This document shows positions 7,672 to 14,352 of a stretch of 16,730 bases of DNA, piece by piece. Made by a program: the position numbers and the translations under genes. The notes below the pieces were generated by a model. The model was not told the origin of the DNA. It did no database searches and saw only the letters and a program-made list of their open reading frames with translations. This DNA is from Thiomargarita sp. (GTDB taxonomy: Bacteria > Pseudomonadota > Gammaproteobacteria > Beggiatoales > Beggiatoaceae), in the NCBI GenBank assembly GCA_030635005.1, contig DAOVZS010000029.1:1-16730 (forward strand), written 5' to 3'. Position 1 is the first letter of the stretch. The number at the start of each line of letters is the position of its first letter.

Positions 7672-8028
7672 ATGTTAGCTAATTATTTTCCCATATTTGT
7701 ATTTATTATCATCGGCTTGATGATGGGAATTGTTTTACCCACCATAGGATATTTGCTGGGCAAACGAGAACCTGACCCAGAAAAAAATTCACCTTATGAA
7801 TGTGGTTTTGAGGCATTTGAAGATGCACACATGAAGTTTGACGTGCGTTATTATTTAGTCGCCATTTTGTTTATCATTTTTGACCTAGAAATCGTTTTTT
7901 TAGTACCGTGGGCAGTGGTATTCAAAGGACTTGGCCTGTTTGGATTTGTGGCCATGATGATTTTTTTGGCGATATTGGTTATTGGCTTTATTTATGAATG
8001 GAAAAAAGGGGCACTCGAATGGGAATAG
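7672..8028 (+). CDS. nuoA: NADH-quinone oxidoreductase subunit A
   Basis: Small membrane subunit (ND3 homologue) of respiratory complex I at the junction of the membrane arm and the hydrophilic arm. 118 residues with three membrane segments (about 7-28, 60-82, 88-110). The conserved loop SPYECGFEAFEDAHMKFDVR, then YYLVAILFIIFDLEIVFLVPW, is diagnostic. AAGGA precedes the ATG at a good distance. Its end overlaps the start of nuoB by ten bases. A 93-bp leader separates it from the tRNA; no convincing own promoter was seen there, so expression may come from the tRNA promoter or an unrecognised one. Confidence 0.96.
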   Translation: MLANYFPIFVFIIIGLMMGIVLPTIGYLLGKREPDPEKNSPYECGFEAFEDAHMKFDVRYYLVAILFIIFDLEIVFLVPWAVVFKGLGLFGFVAMMIFLAILVIGFIYEWKKGALEWE

Positions 8029-8501
8029 AAGGCGTATTGCGAGAAGGATTTGTCACTACCAATGCGGATGCACTCATCAATTGGGCACGAACAGGATCGA
8101 TGTGGCCTATGACGTTTGGATTAGCATGTTGTGCGGTAGAAATGATGCATGCTGGGGCCTCGCGTTATGATATGGATCGGTTTGGTATCGTTTTTAGACC
8201 TAGCCCGAGACAATCCGATGTGATGATTATCGCAGGGACTTTAACCAATAAAATGGCAGGAGCATTGCGTAAGGTATATGACCAAATGCCCAATCCACGT
8301 TGGGTTATTTCTATGGGATCTTGTGCTAACGGGGGTGGATATTATCATTACTCTTACTCTGTTGTACGGGGTTGTGATAGGATTGTTCCCGTTGATATTT
8401 ATGTCCCCGGTTGTCCCCCCACGCCAGAAGCCTTATTATATGGCATTTTGCAATTGCAACAAAAAATTAAACGCACTAACACCATTGCTCGTGTGAGCTA
8501 A
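8019..8501 (+). CDS. nuoB: NADH-quinone oxidoreductase subunit B
   Basis: Hydrophilic subunit (PSST homologue) that carries the N2 [4Fe-4S] cluster, the last electron carrier before quinone. Ligand cysteines are all present: the adjacent pair C37-C38 in GLACCAVEMM, C102 in GSCANGGG, and C132 in VPGCPP. I start at the ATG at 8019, because MGIEGVLREGFVTTNADALI is the usual gammaproteobacterial N-terminus and AAGGGG lies just upstream; a longer frame from 7998 inside nuoA adds seven residues with no support. This gives 160 residues, normal for the family. It overlaps nuoA by ten bases and nuoC follows after eight. Confidence 0.96.
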   Translation: MGIEGVLREGFVTTNADALINWARTGSMWPMTFGLACCAVEMMHAGASRYDMDRFGIVFRPSPRQSDVMIIAGTLTNKMAGALRKVYDQMPNPRWVISMGSCANGGGYYHYSYSVVRGCDRIVPVDIYVPGCPPTPEALLYGILQLQQKIKRTNTIARVS

Positions 8502-8509
8502 GATATTAT

Positions 8510-9166
8510 ATGGCTACATCTCTTCAAACGCTACATTCCAAACTACAGGAACGATTTGCCAATATCCCTTTTACGGCAAATATAGCACTCAATGAACTCA
8601 CCATAGAAATTCCCACAGCACATATTCTTAATGTGTGTGAGATCGTGCGTGATGAATTTGGATTTTCACAATTAATCGATTTATGCGGTGTCGACTATTC
8701 TACATATGGACAAGCCGATTGGGATACTCAAAAAGCAACCAATACGGGGTTTAGTCGGGCTATCAGTCCAGGTATTTTTAAAGGGGGAGAGGATAAAAAA
8801 CGTTTTGCGGTCGTGTATCATTTACTCTCAATTGAACATAACCAACGTTTACGCATACGTGCATTTGCAGAAACCGATCCGCCACGTGTTGATTCGGTGA
8901 TCCCTATCTGGAATTCAGCCAATTGGTTTGAACGCGAAGCTTTCGACTTTTTTGGTATTTTATTTGATGGGCATCCTGACTTGCGCCGTCTGTTAACCGA
9001 TTATGGGTTTATAGGACATCCTTTCCGCAAAGATTTTCCACTAAGTGGACATGTTGAAATGCGTTATGATCCTGATAAAAAACGGGTCATCTATGAACCT
9101 GTGAGCATTCAACCTCGAACACTGTCACCGAAAGTGATACGCCAAGATAACCGTTATGCAACTTAA
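8510..9166 (+). CDS. nuoC: NADH-quinone oxidoreductase subunit C
   Basis: 30-kDa hydrophilic subunit of complex I, in the connecting module beside NuoB and NuoD. 218 residues. Recognisable blocks are QLIDLCGVDYSTYG, VVYHLLSIEHNQRLRIRAFA, then the core signature WFEREAFDFFGILFDGHPDL, GFIGHPFRKDFPLSGHVEMR and a C-terminal YEPVSIQPR. A stretch of about 30 residues between the first two blocks (TQKATNTGF...KGGEDKK) is an insert also seen in other Proteobacteria with separate nuoC. Unlike E. coli, C and D are separate genes. The Shine-Dalgarno is weak; translation is probably coupled to nuoB. Confidence 0.95.
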   Translation: MATSLQTLHSKLQERFANIPFTANIALNELTIEIPTAHILNVCEIVRDEFGFSQLIDLCGVDYSTYGQADWDTQKATNTGFSRAISPGIFKGGEDKKRFAVVYHLLSIEHNQRLRIRAFAETDPPRVDSVIPIWNSANWFEREAFDFFGILFDGHPDLRRLLTDYGFIGHPFRKDFPLSGHVEMRYDPDKKRVIYEPVSIQPRTLSPKVIRQDNRYAT

Positions 9167-9183
9167 ACGGATAGGAAACGCCC

Positions 9184-10437
9184 ATGCCTGATATTCGCAA
9201 CTACACCCTGAATTTTGGACCGCAACATCCCGCTGCACATGGGGTGTTGCGTTTAATTTTAGAATTAGACGGAGAAGTCATTGAGAGAGCCGATCCACAT
9301 ATAGGGCTCTTACACCGTGGCACAGAAAAATTAGCAGAAAGTAAATCGTTCAACCAAAGCATTCCTTACATGGATCGACTCGATTATGTCTCCATGATGT
9401 GTAATGAACATGCTTATGTGATGGCGATAGAACGTATGTTGGGGATTACGCCTCCCATTCGGGCACAGTATATTCGCGTGATGTTTGATGAAATTACGCG
9501 TATTCTCAATCACTTATTATGGTTAGGCACACATGGATTAGATGTGGGTGCAATGACCATGTTTTTATATTCTTTCAGAGAACGTGAAGACTTAGTAGAT
9601 TGTTATGAAGCCGTTTCTGGGGCACGTATGCATGCCGCTTATTATCGCCCCGGCGGTGTTAATCGTGATTTGCCTGATCGTATGCCTCACTATCGCGCCT
9701 CTCAGTGGCATACTGAAAAAGAGGTTAAAGCCTTAAATACGAATCGTCAGGGCTCTTTATTAGATTTTATTGAAGATTTCACCCAGCGTTTTCCAAAATT
9801 TGTGGATGAGTATGAAACCTTACTTACAGATAATCGTATTTGGAAACAACGTACGGTGGGTATTGGGGTTGTTTCACCAGAACGTGCGTTACAATTAGGT
9901 TTTACAGGACCCATGCTACGCGGATCAGGGATAGAATGGGATTTACGTAAAAAACAGCCTTATGAAGTCTATGATAAATTAGATTTTGATATCCCTATTG
10001 GTATAAATGGTGATAGTTATTCTCGCTATTTAGTACGTATGGATGAAATGCGTCAATCCAATCACTTGATAAAACAATGTATTGACTGGCTTCGTGTTAA
10101 TCCCGGTGCGGTAAAAGTAGCGGATCATAAAGTCACACCACCGCCACGTGAAACAATGAAAGGCGATATGGAAGGCATGATCCACCATTTTAAACTGTTT
10201 AGCGAAGGTTATTGTGTTCCAGCGGGTGAAGTGTATCAAGCGGTGGAACATCCCAAAGGAGAATTTGGCATTTATTTAATTTCAGACGGTGCTAATAAAC
10301 CTTACCGTTTAAAAATCCGTGCGCCTGGATTTGCTCACTTAGCTGCGATGGAAGAAATGGCCAAAGGACATATGTTAGCAGATGTGGTGGCTATTATTGG
10401 CACGCAGGATATTGTGTTTGGGGAAATTGATAGATAG
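9184..10437 (+). CDS. nuoD: NADH-quinone oxidoreductase subunit D
   Basis: 49-kDa subunit forming the quinone pocket with NuoB. 417 residues, the usual length of the non-fused form. Signatures are FGPQHPAAHGVLRL near the N-terminus, IGLLHRGTEKL, YMDRLDYVSMMCNEHAYV, the R.GGVN motif (YYRPGGVNRDLPD), GPMLRGSGI.WDLRK, and a C-terminal ending close to DIVFGEIDR. These are the regions that correspond to the [NiFe]-hydrogenase large subunit without its nickel ligands. AGGAAA precedes the ATG at 9184 by five bases. It is the last nuo gene here: a strong terminator follows and no nuoE is present. Confidence 0.97.
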   Translation: MPDIRNYTLNFGPQHPAAHGVLRLILELDGEVIERADPHIGLLHRGTEKLAESKSFNQSIPYMDRLDYVSMMCNEHAYVMAIERMLGITPPIRAQYIRVMFDEITRILNHLLWLGTHGLDVGAMTMFLYSFREREDLVDCYEAVSGARMHAAYYRPGGVNRDLPDRMPHYRASQWHTEKEVKALNTNRQGSLLDFIEDFTQRFPKFVDEYETLLTDNRIWKQRTVGIGVVSPERALQLGFTGPMLRGSGIEWDLRKKQPYEVYDKLDFDIPIGINGDSYSRYLVRMDEMRQSNHLIKQCIDWLRVNPGAVKVADHKVTPPPRETMKGDMEGMIHHFKLFSEGYCVPAGEVYQAVEHPKGEFGIYLISDGANKPYRLKIRAPGFAHLAAMEEMAKGHMLADVVAIIGTQDIVFGEIDR

Positions 10438-10443
10438 GAAAAC

Positions 10444-10476
10444 TGTTGGGTTATATGCTTAATAACCCAACATTTT
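10444..10476 (+). terminator. intrinsic terminator after nuoD
   Basis: An 11-bp perfect stem (TGTTGGGTTAT at 10444-10454 with ATAACCCAACA at 10462-10472) encloses a seven-base loop and is followed by TTTT. It starts six bases after the nuoD stop. The sequence suggests the nuoABCD unit ends here by design. Confidence 0.85.
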
Positions 10477-10480
10477 CTGG

Positions 10481-10517
10481 TATTGGATATTTAAAACTTC
10501 CATTGGAGTTTCCAATA
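10481..10517. repeat. nested short inverted repeats with alternative pairing
   Basis: TCCAATA (10511-10517) can pair with TATTGGA (10481-10487) or, through six bases, with ATTGGA at 10502-10507 across a three-base loop. The set lies between the nuoD terminator and the zinc-ribbon gene. It could be a regulatory leader or a remnant of a small repeat; nothing in the sequence decides this. Confidence 0.3.
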
Positions 10518-10582
10518 GTCGTATGACAAGTAATCTTCTGATTCAACAATTACTATTAAAACAATAACAGGAAAAGAACTTA

Positions 10583-11125
10583 ATGTTTTGTCAACAATGC
10601 GGAAAAAAACTACAATTAGATGATGCCCAATTTTGTCCTAAATGCGGCTCTCCTACTGCTAAATTGACTATTAAACCTATTGAAGGGCGATTTGAAACAC
10701 TAATAACTTCCTTGTTTAAAACTATATTGATTGTAAGTATAGTTATAGGCATATTTAGTATAATTTTAGGAGAAAGCCTCAGCAATACTTTGCACCCCTT
10801 ATTACAGGAATATTTAGCTCAAATTAATAAAGAAACAGTCAATGAAATTTCAGTTGCAGATGTAATATTAACGTGTTGTTTCCTGATTATATATTTTGTA
10901 TCTTTGATAGGAGTATGGAAGTTCAAACGATGGGGACGTATTTTATATATTGTTCTAGCTATTCTCTCTCTTATTAGCCCAATAATTATTGGAACTGCTG
11001 TTGTGATAAACATTTGGCAAGCAGTATTAATAACAGTCTCTTATACTCTTGATGGAATACTTTTGGCAATGATGTTTACGGGACCCATCAGTAAAAAATT
11101 TCAGAAAACCATGTCAGTCAACTAA
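10583..11125 (+). CDS. zinc-ribbon membrane protein of unknown function
   Basis: 180 residues. The N-terminus carries two CxxC pairs (C3/C6 and C18/C21, as CQQC and CPKC), a standard double zinc-ribbon knuckle common at the start of bacterial membrane proteins. After a short linker come hydrophobic stretches at about 44-63, 92-112, 119-142 and 147-166, consistent with four membrane helices, with basic residues (KFKRWGR at 113-119) between the second and third. No enzymatic motif was recognised. AGGAAAAG precedes the ATG by about six bases. It is separated from nuoD by a terminator and from the defence-like block by 345 bp, so it is probably its own unit. The ribbon is certain; its role is unknown. 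Confidence 0.8.
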   Translation: MFCQQCGKKLQLDDAQFCPKCGSPTAKLTIKPIEGRFETLITSLFKTILIVSIVIGIFSIILGESLSNTLHPLLQEYLAQINKETVNEISVADVILTCCFLIIYFVSLIGVWKFKRWGRILYIVLAILSLISPIIIGTAVVINIWQAVLITVSYTLDGILLAMMFTGPISKKFQKTMSVN

Positions 11126-11170
11126 TCAAATTGCTTCCATGAAAACAACCCATTGTCACTAAGCCATAAT

Positions 11171-11196
11171 GGCTCTCCTGAGATTTAGGAGAGTAG
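11171..11196 (+). repeat. hairpin repeat, copy 1
   Basis: CTCTCCT (11173-11179) pairs perfectly with AGGAGAG (11187-11193) around a seven-base loop. The 26-base segment matches copy 2 at 21 of 26 positions. A T5 run follows about 15 bases later, too far for a classic terminator, although weak termination of the zinc-ribbon gene is possible. Confidence 0.6.
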
Positions 11197-11210
11197 TAAA
11201 GTTTTTATCT

Positions 11211-11246
11211 GAATCAGAATTTACAAGATTTAAGAATTTACAGAAT
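11211..11246 (+). repeat. degenerate tandem A/T-rich repeat
   Basis: AGAATTTACA occurs at 11216-11225 and again at 11233-11242, a 17-base period, with related AGATTTA and AGAAT words between and after. It has the look of a decayed copy of the short dispersed repeats common in large AT-rich bacterial genomes; that comparison is from memory. Confidence 0.5.
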
Positions 11247-11296
11247 GAGTAAAAGGCATAAACATAGGATGTGGGTTGTGCCTGTATTTATATAAT

Positions 11297-11318
11297 TCTG
11301 AAAATTCTGATTTTCAGA
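11297..11318. repeat. perfect 8-bp inverted repeat
   Basis: TCTGAAAA (11297-11304) and TTTTCAGA (11311-11318) flank a six-base loop. It shares TCTGA words with the tandem motif at 11211-11246 and is probably part of the same repeat element. Confidence 0.5.
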
Positions 11319-11433
11319 TAGGGTTTACAACCTCACCGTCTCCAAGCTGACCGTTTGCGATACTGGTCAACAATCCATTCTAAAACACTCCACCCATATC
11401 ATATTGTTATATTTAAAAATTTTAATCAATTCA

Positions 11434-11459
11434 GGATCTCCTCAAATTCAGGAGAGTGG
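11434..11459 (+). repeat. hairpin repeat, copy 2, at the ATPase ribosome-binding region
   Basis: TCTCCT (11437-11442) pairs with AGGAGA (11450-11455) around a seven-base loop. The 3' arm is Shine-Dalgarno-like and the next GGAG (11458-11461) is the likely ribosome-binding site for the ATG at 11471. The fold could therefore affect translation of the first defence-like gene. Confidence 0.55.
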
Positions 11460-11470
11460 AGCGTGTGATT

Positions 11471-12565
11471 ATGTCTGATGTAGAACAACAAGGAAGACTC
11501 TTTATGAGTATGTCTGATGTAAAACAAGAAGGACTTAAAATCAGAACACTCTTTATTCATAATTACAGAATGTTCCATGATTTTAAATTGACTTTCTTAG
11601 ATAAAGATCATAAATTACCAGCTGTTACCGTGCTTTCTGGTATTAATGGTTGTGGTAAGACAACGCTTTTGGAATATATTAATCGTTTTGATACGAGCCC
11701 TCAATTCGATGGAGAAGACCATATTGAAATTTTTTTACAGGGCAAACCATTCACTATTTATAAAGATAGCAAAAAGAAACATACTCAGGGTATTCGAGAA
11801 TATAAAAGCGGTGGTGTGATTTATTATCCTGTTGATTGTGGCAATATTATCAATTTAGAAGAGAAAATTAAAAGCTATCTTGATGAATTAATGTTTGAAC
11901 AAGACTATAAAGCCAGCGAGGCTTACAGGGTATTGCGTACACATATTAATAAAATATTTTCTACGTTACAGTTAAAAATTTATTTTGGAGGCGTGGATAA
12001 GCATAAAAATATTTATTTTGAAAATGATAATAAGGAACATTTTAGTATTAATGCACTGTCTACAGGCGAAAAGACCTTATTGACAAAAGTTCTTGATCTC
12101 TATCTGAGTGACATTAAGAATAGCATTATTTTGATTGATGAACCAGAATTATCTTTGCACCCAACTTGGCAAAATAACATATTACAGTTGTATGAGAATT
12201 TTGCTGAAAACAATAATAACCAAATTATAGTGGCAACCCATTCTCCTCATATCTTAGCAAGTGCTAAAAGTAATAGCATATTGCTGCTCTCACTGAATAA
12301 AGGGAAAGTTGACGTCTCTGGTTTTGACCAAAGTTATGGGCTTGAGTTTAGTACAATATTAACGAATATTATGGGAGTCAAGCATTTAAGAACGCCCAAA
12401 ATAGAAGAGCAGTTTGAAACCATTAAAAAACTGATTGCCTCAGAAGCGTTTGAAACAACAACATTGAAAGATTTATGGAAAAATCTTGAACAGCATTTAG
12501 GTTCAAATGATATAGATTTAAACTTGTTAAAGATGGAAATAGAAATGAAAAAGAAAAATGTTTAA
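11471..12565 (+). CDS. ptuA: PtuA-like AAA ATPase (Septu-type defence)
   Basis: Intact ABC/RecF-like ATPase of the kind that pairs with an HNH nuclease in Septu systems. Using the ATG at 11471 (GGAG nine bases upstream) it has 364 residues; in-frame GTGs at 11456 and 11465 and an ATG at 11504 (preceded by GGAAG) are alternatives. Walker A GINGCGKTT is at 57-65, the ABC-type signature LSTGEK at 196-201, Walker B IILIDEPELSLHP at 219-231, and the switch histidine H257 in ATHSPH. The first 13 codons are imperfectly repeated (MSDVEQQ, then MSDVKQE). Its last eight bases overlap the HNH gene, typical of a co-produced complex. The same gene pair also serves as effector in some retrons, but no reverse transcriptase is present here. 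Pairing with the nuclease makes the Septu call likely, not certain. Confidence 0.75.
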   Translation: MSDVEQQGRLFMSMSDVKQEGLKIRTLFIHNYRMFHDFKLTFLDKDHKLPAVTVLSGINGCGKTTLLEYINRFDTSPQFDGEDHIEIFLQGKPFTIYKDSKKKHTQGIREYKSGGVIYYPVDCGNIINLEEKIKSYLDELMFEQDYKASEAYRVLRTHINKIFSTLQLKIYFGGVDKHKNIYFENDNKEHFSINALSTGEKTLLTKVLDLYLSDIKNSIILIDEPELSLHPTWQNNILQLYENFAENNNNQIIVATHSPHILASAKSNSILLLSLNKGKVDVSGFDQSYGLEFSTILTNIMGVKHLRTPKIEEQFETIKKLIASEAFETTTLKDLWKNLEQHLGSNDIDLNLLKMEIEMKKKNV

Positions 12566-13166
12566 AATTATCAAGAATCCACCAGATTATTTTGCAAAGA
12601 GTAAGCGGAAGGTTGAAGGAGCATTACAATCGGATGCTTGGAAAAATAAGCATATAAGCGAGATTAGAACTAAATTGCGAGAACATATCTTATCAAAAGA
12701 ACAGTTTGTTCTTTGTGCTTATTGTGAAAAGAAGATTGACGAAACAGCAGATCGTTCAAATATTGATCACTTTAAGACCAGAAATTTATTTCCTAATCTG
12801 ACCCTTGATTATAACAATTTATTGGTATCCTGTAATATACATGGTAGATGTTCAAATTATAAAGATAAAAATATTAAGTTGGATGATTATAATAAAATTC
12901 TTCATCCAGTCTTAGATAATCCTCATAATTTTTTTAACTACCTCCTGACGGGGGAAATATATTCTAAAAACAATTTAAGCTTGAGCGATAAAGAACGTGC
13001 TGAATTAACCATTGATCTGTTTCAGCTAAATCATCGTGGCTTAATTGAAGAAAGAAAAAAGATTTCAAAGCAATTAATAGCATATAAAGAATGCAAGCAA
13101 GAAGAAGTGGTCACATACTTATTAAGTTATAAAAGTTTTATCACCTGTTTTTATGAAAAATTCTGA
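12558..13166 (+). CDS. ptuB: PtuB-like HNH endonuclease (TIGR02646-type)
   Basis: 202 residues, a full-length match in layout to HNH proteins encoded beside PtuA-like ATPases. The zinc-binding cysteines are CAYC (C53, C56) and C92 with C98. The catalytic core is NIDHFKTR (D70-H71) followed by LDYNNLLVSC (N87), the order expected for an HNH fold. The family's N-terminal segment, ending in W and basic helices, is present. It starts inside the 3' end of the ATPase gene (eight-base overlap). In Septu the ATPase is thought to restrain or guide the nuclease, which attacks nucleic acid on phage infection; this is family knowledge, not shown here. Arginine codons include several AGA and CGG, unlike the CGT-rich nuo genes. 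Confidence 0.78.
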   Translation: MFKIIKNPPDYFAKSKRKVEGALQSDAWKNKHISEIRTKLREHILSKEQFVLCAYCEKKIDETADRSNIDHFKTRNLFPNLTLDYNNLLVSCNIHGRCSNYKDKNIKLDDYNKILHPVLDNPHNFFNYLLTGEIYSKNNLSLSDKERAELTIDLFQLNHRGLIEERKKISKQLIAYKECKQEEVVTYLLSYKSFITCFYEKF

Positions 13167-13189
13167 TTTTAATACGACCTTTACTTTTA

Positions 13190-14347
13190 ATGAGTAATAA
13201 ATACACCCCTAAACTTGGTAATATAATGACAGAAAATACACCAGAATATATAGAAATTGAAGAAGATGTGAAAGATAAAGATGCAGATGAAAGCGATGAC
13301 TGGAGTCCTGGAGATATTGAGATTCCTTATGATCCAAAAGATATCGATATCGTATCAGAACAAAACAGCTTATCAACCATTATTGATATGATTGAAGATA
13401 ATGTTATTGATCTCAATACAGAATTTCAAAGAAATGGAGAGTTATGGACGAAACAAACGATGAGTAGACTTATCGAGTCTATTTTATTACGTCTCCCTTT
13501 ACCTGCATTTTATTTTGATGCCTCAGATGATGACAGATGGCTCATTGTTGACGGGTTACAACGAATCACAACATTCAAAAAATTTATCGTCGATAAAACA
13601 CTTGTTTTAAAAAACTTACAAGTCTTAGCAGACTTAAATGGTAAAAAATACGATCAATTAGATAAATATTTCAAAAGAAAGATGGCACGTTATCAACTAA
13701 CCACTTATTTAATTAAACCGGGGACTCCCCAAAAAGTTAAATATGATATTTTTAGCCGCATTAATACGGGTGGATTAGTGTTAACACATCAAGAAATACG
13801 CCATGCCCTTAATCAAGGAAAACCCATCAACTATTTAAAACGATTATCTCAAGATGAACGTTTTAAAACGATAGTGAATGTCAATGATAAACGCATGCAA
13901 GATCAAGAACTGATTTTACGTTACTTGGCTTTTTCAATGATAGACTATACAGAATATAAAGCACCTTTCCATTCTTTTCTGGATACTGCCATAGATAAAG
14001 TAGAGCAATCTGAAGTATTAGAACAGCTTGAGCAAAATTTTTGGCGTGCTTTAACAACGTGTCATGAACTATTTGGTAAACATATTTTTAGTCAATCAAT
14101 CGCACGTCGCACTAAGCCCAAAATCAATGGAACATTATTTGAAATTTGGACAGTACACATTGGAAAATTGAATGTTCAAGAGATTGAACGTTTACTGTCT
14201 GCAAAAGAAGATTTTATCAAAGATTTTAAGAAGATTTTGCAACACGATAAGGCGTTTTCAAAATCCATTACGACTTCAACTGCGACTAAAACGGCAGTGA
14301 CGACTCGATTTAAAACCATTGAAAATTTACTACGCACATACATATAA
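13190..14347 (+). CDS. DUF262 (GmrSD N-terminal-like) protein
   Basis: 385 residues from the ATG at 13190; an ATG at 13226 (residue 13) is an alternative, since neither has a clear Shine-Dalgarno. Residues 15-50 are strongly acidic. The DUF262 core runs from about 60 to 230: FQR at 79-81, LIESILLRLPLPAFYF, the nucleotide-handling motif DGLQR at 121-125, and RINTGGLVLTHQEIRHAL. In GmrSD-type restriction enzymes this ParB-like domain uses NTP to act on modified DNA, together with a C-terminal DUF1524 HNH domain. No HxxP-type nuclease signature is visible in the C-terminal part, so a partner would have to supply any cleavage. It begins 23 bp after the HNH gene and ends five bases before the DUF3696 ATPase. 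Confidence 0.85.
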   Translation: MSNKYTPKLGNIMTENTPEYIEIEEDVKDKDADESDDWSPGDIEIPYDPKDIDIVSEQNSLSTIIDMIEDNVIDLNTEFQRNGELWTKQTMSRLIESILLRLPLPAFYFDASDDDRWLIVDGLQRITTFKKFIVDKTLVLKNLQVLADLNGKKYDQLDKYFKRKMARYQLTTYLIKPGTPQKVKYDIFSRINTGGLVLTHQEIRHALNQGKPINYLKRLSQDERFKTIVNVNDKRMQDQELILRYLAFSMIDYTEYKAPFHSFLDTAIDKVEQSEVLEQLEQNFWRALTTCHELFGKHIFSQSIARRTKPKINGTLFEIWTVHIGKLNVQEIERLLSAKEDFIKDFKKILQHDKAFSKSITTSTATKTAVTTRFKTIENLLRTYI

Positions 14348-14352
14348 GTCTC

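Larger units (their letters stand above)
11126..11470. other. gene-free stretch with hairpins and degenerate repeats
   Basis: No credible coding region on either strand. It contains two copies of a 26-bp hairpin element (11171-11196 and 11434-11459), a degenerate A/T-rich tandem motif (11211-11246), an 8-bp inverted repeat (11297-11318) and a loose TGACC/GGTCA pair (11348-11352 and 11365-11369). The right end acts as the leader of the ATPase gene. I saw no clear -35/-10 pair, although the block that follows must be transcribed from here or further upstream. Confidence 0.6.

Noticed and set aside
7998..8018. Upstream start for nuoB inside nuoA
   Set aside because: It adds seven residues before the strongly conserved MGIEGVL start, which has its own ribosome-binding site.
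11245..11295. Short open frame of 16 codons in the gene-free stretch
   Set aside because: No Shine-Dalgarno, lies inside repeat-like sequence, and nothing suggests conservation.
11348..11369. TGACC/GGTCA pair as an operator
   Set aside because: Five-base arms twelve bases apart are expected by chance, and no promoter elements surround them.
11126..11470. CRISPR array or integrase attachment site
   Set aside because: Repeats here are few, irregularly spaced and hairpin-like, with no regular spacers; no integrase or tRNA-derived direct repeat is present.
11126..12565. Possible retron (ATPase and HNH are effectors in some retrons)
   Set aside because: No reverse-transcriptase gene lies upstream or downstream in the window, and no msr/msd-like inverted-repeat pair was seen, so a Septu-type reading is preferred.
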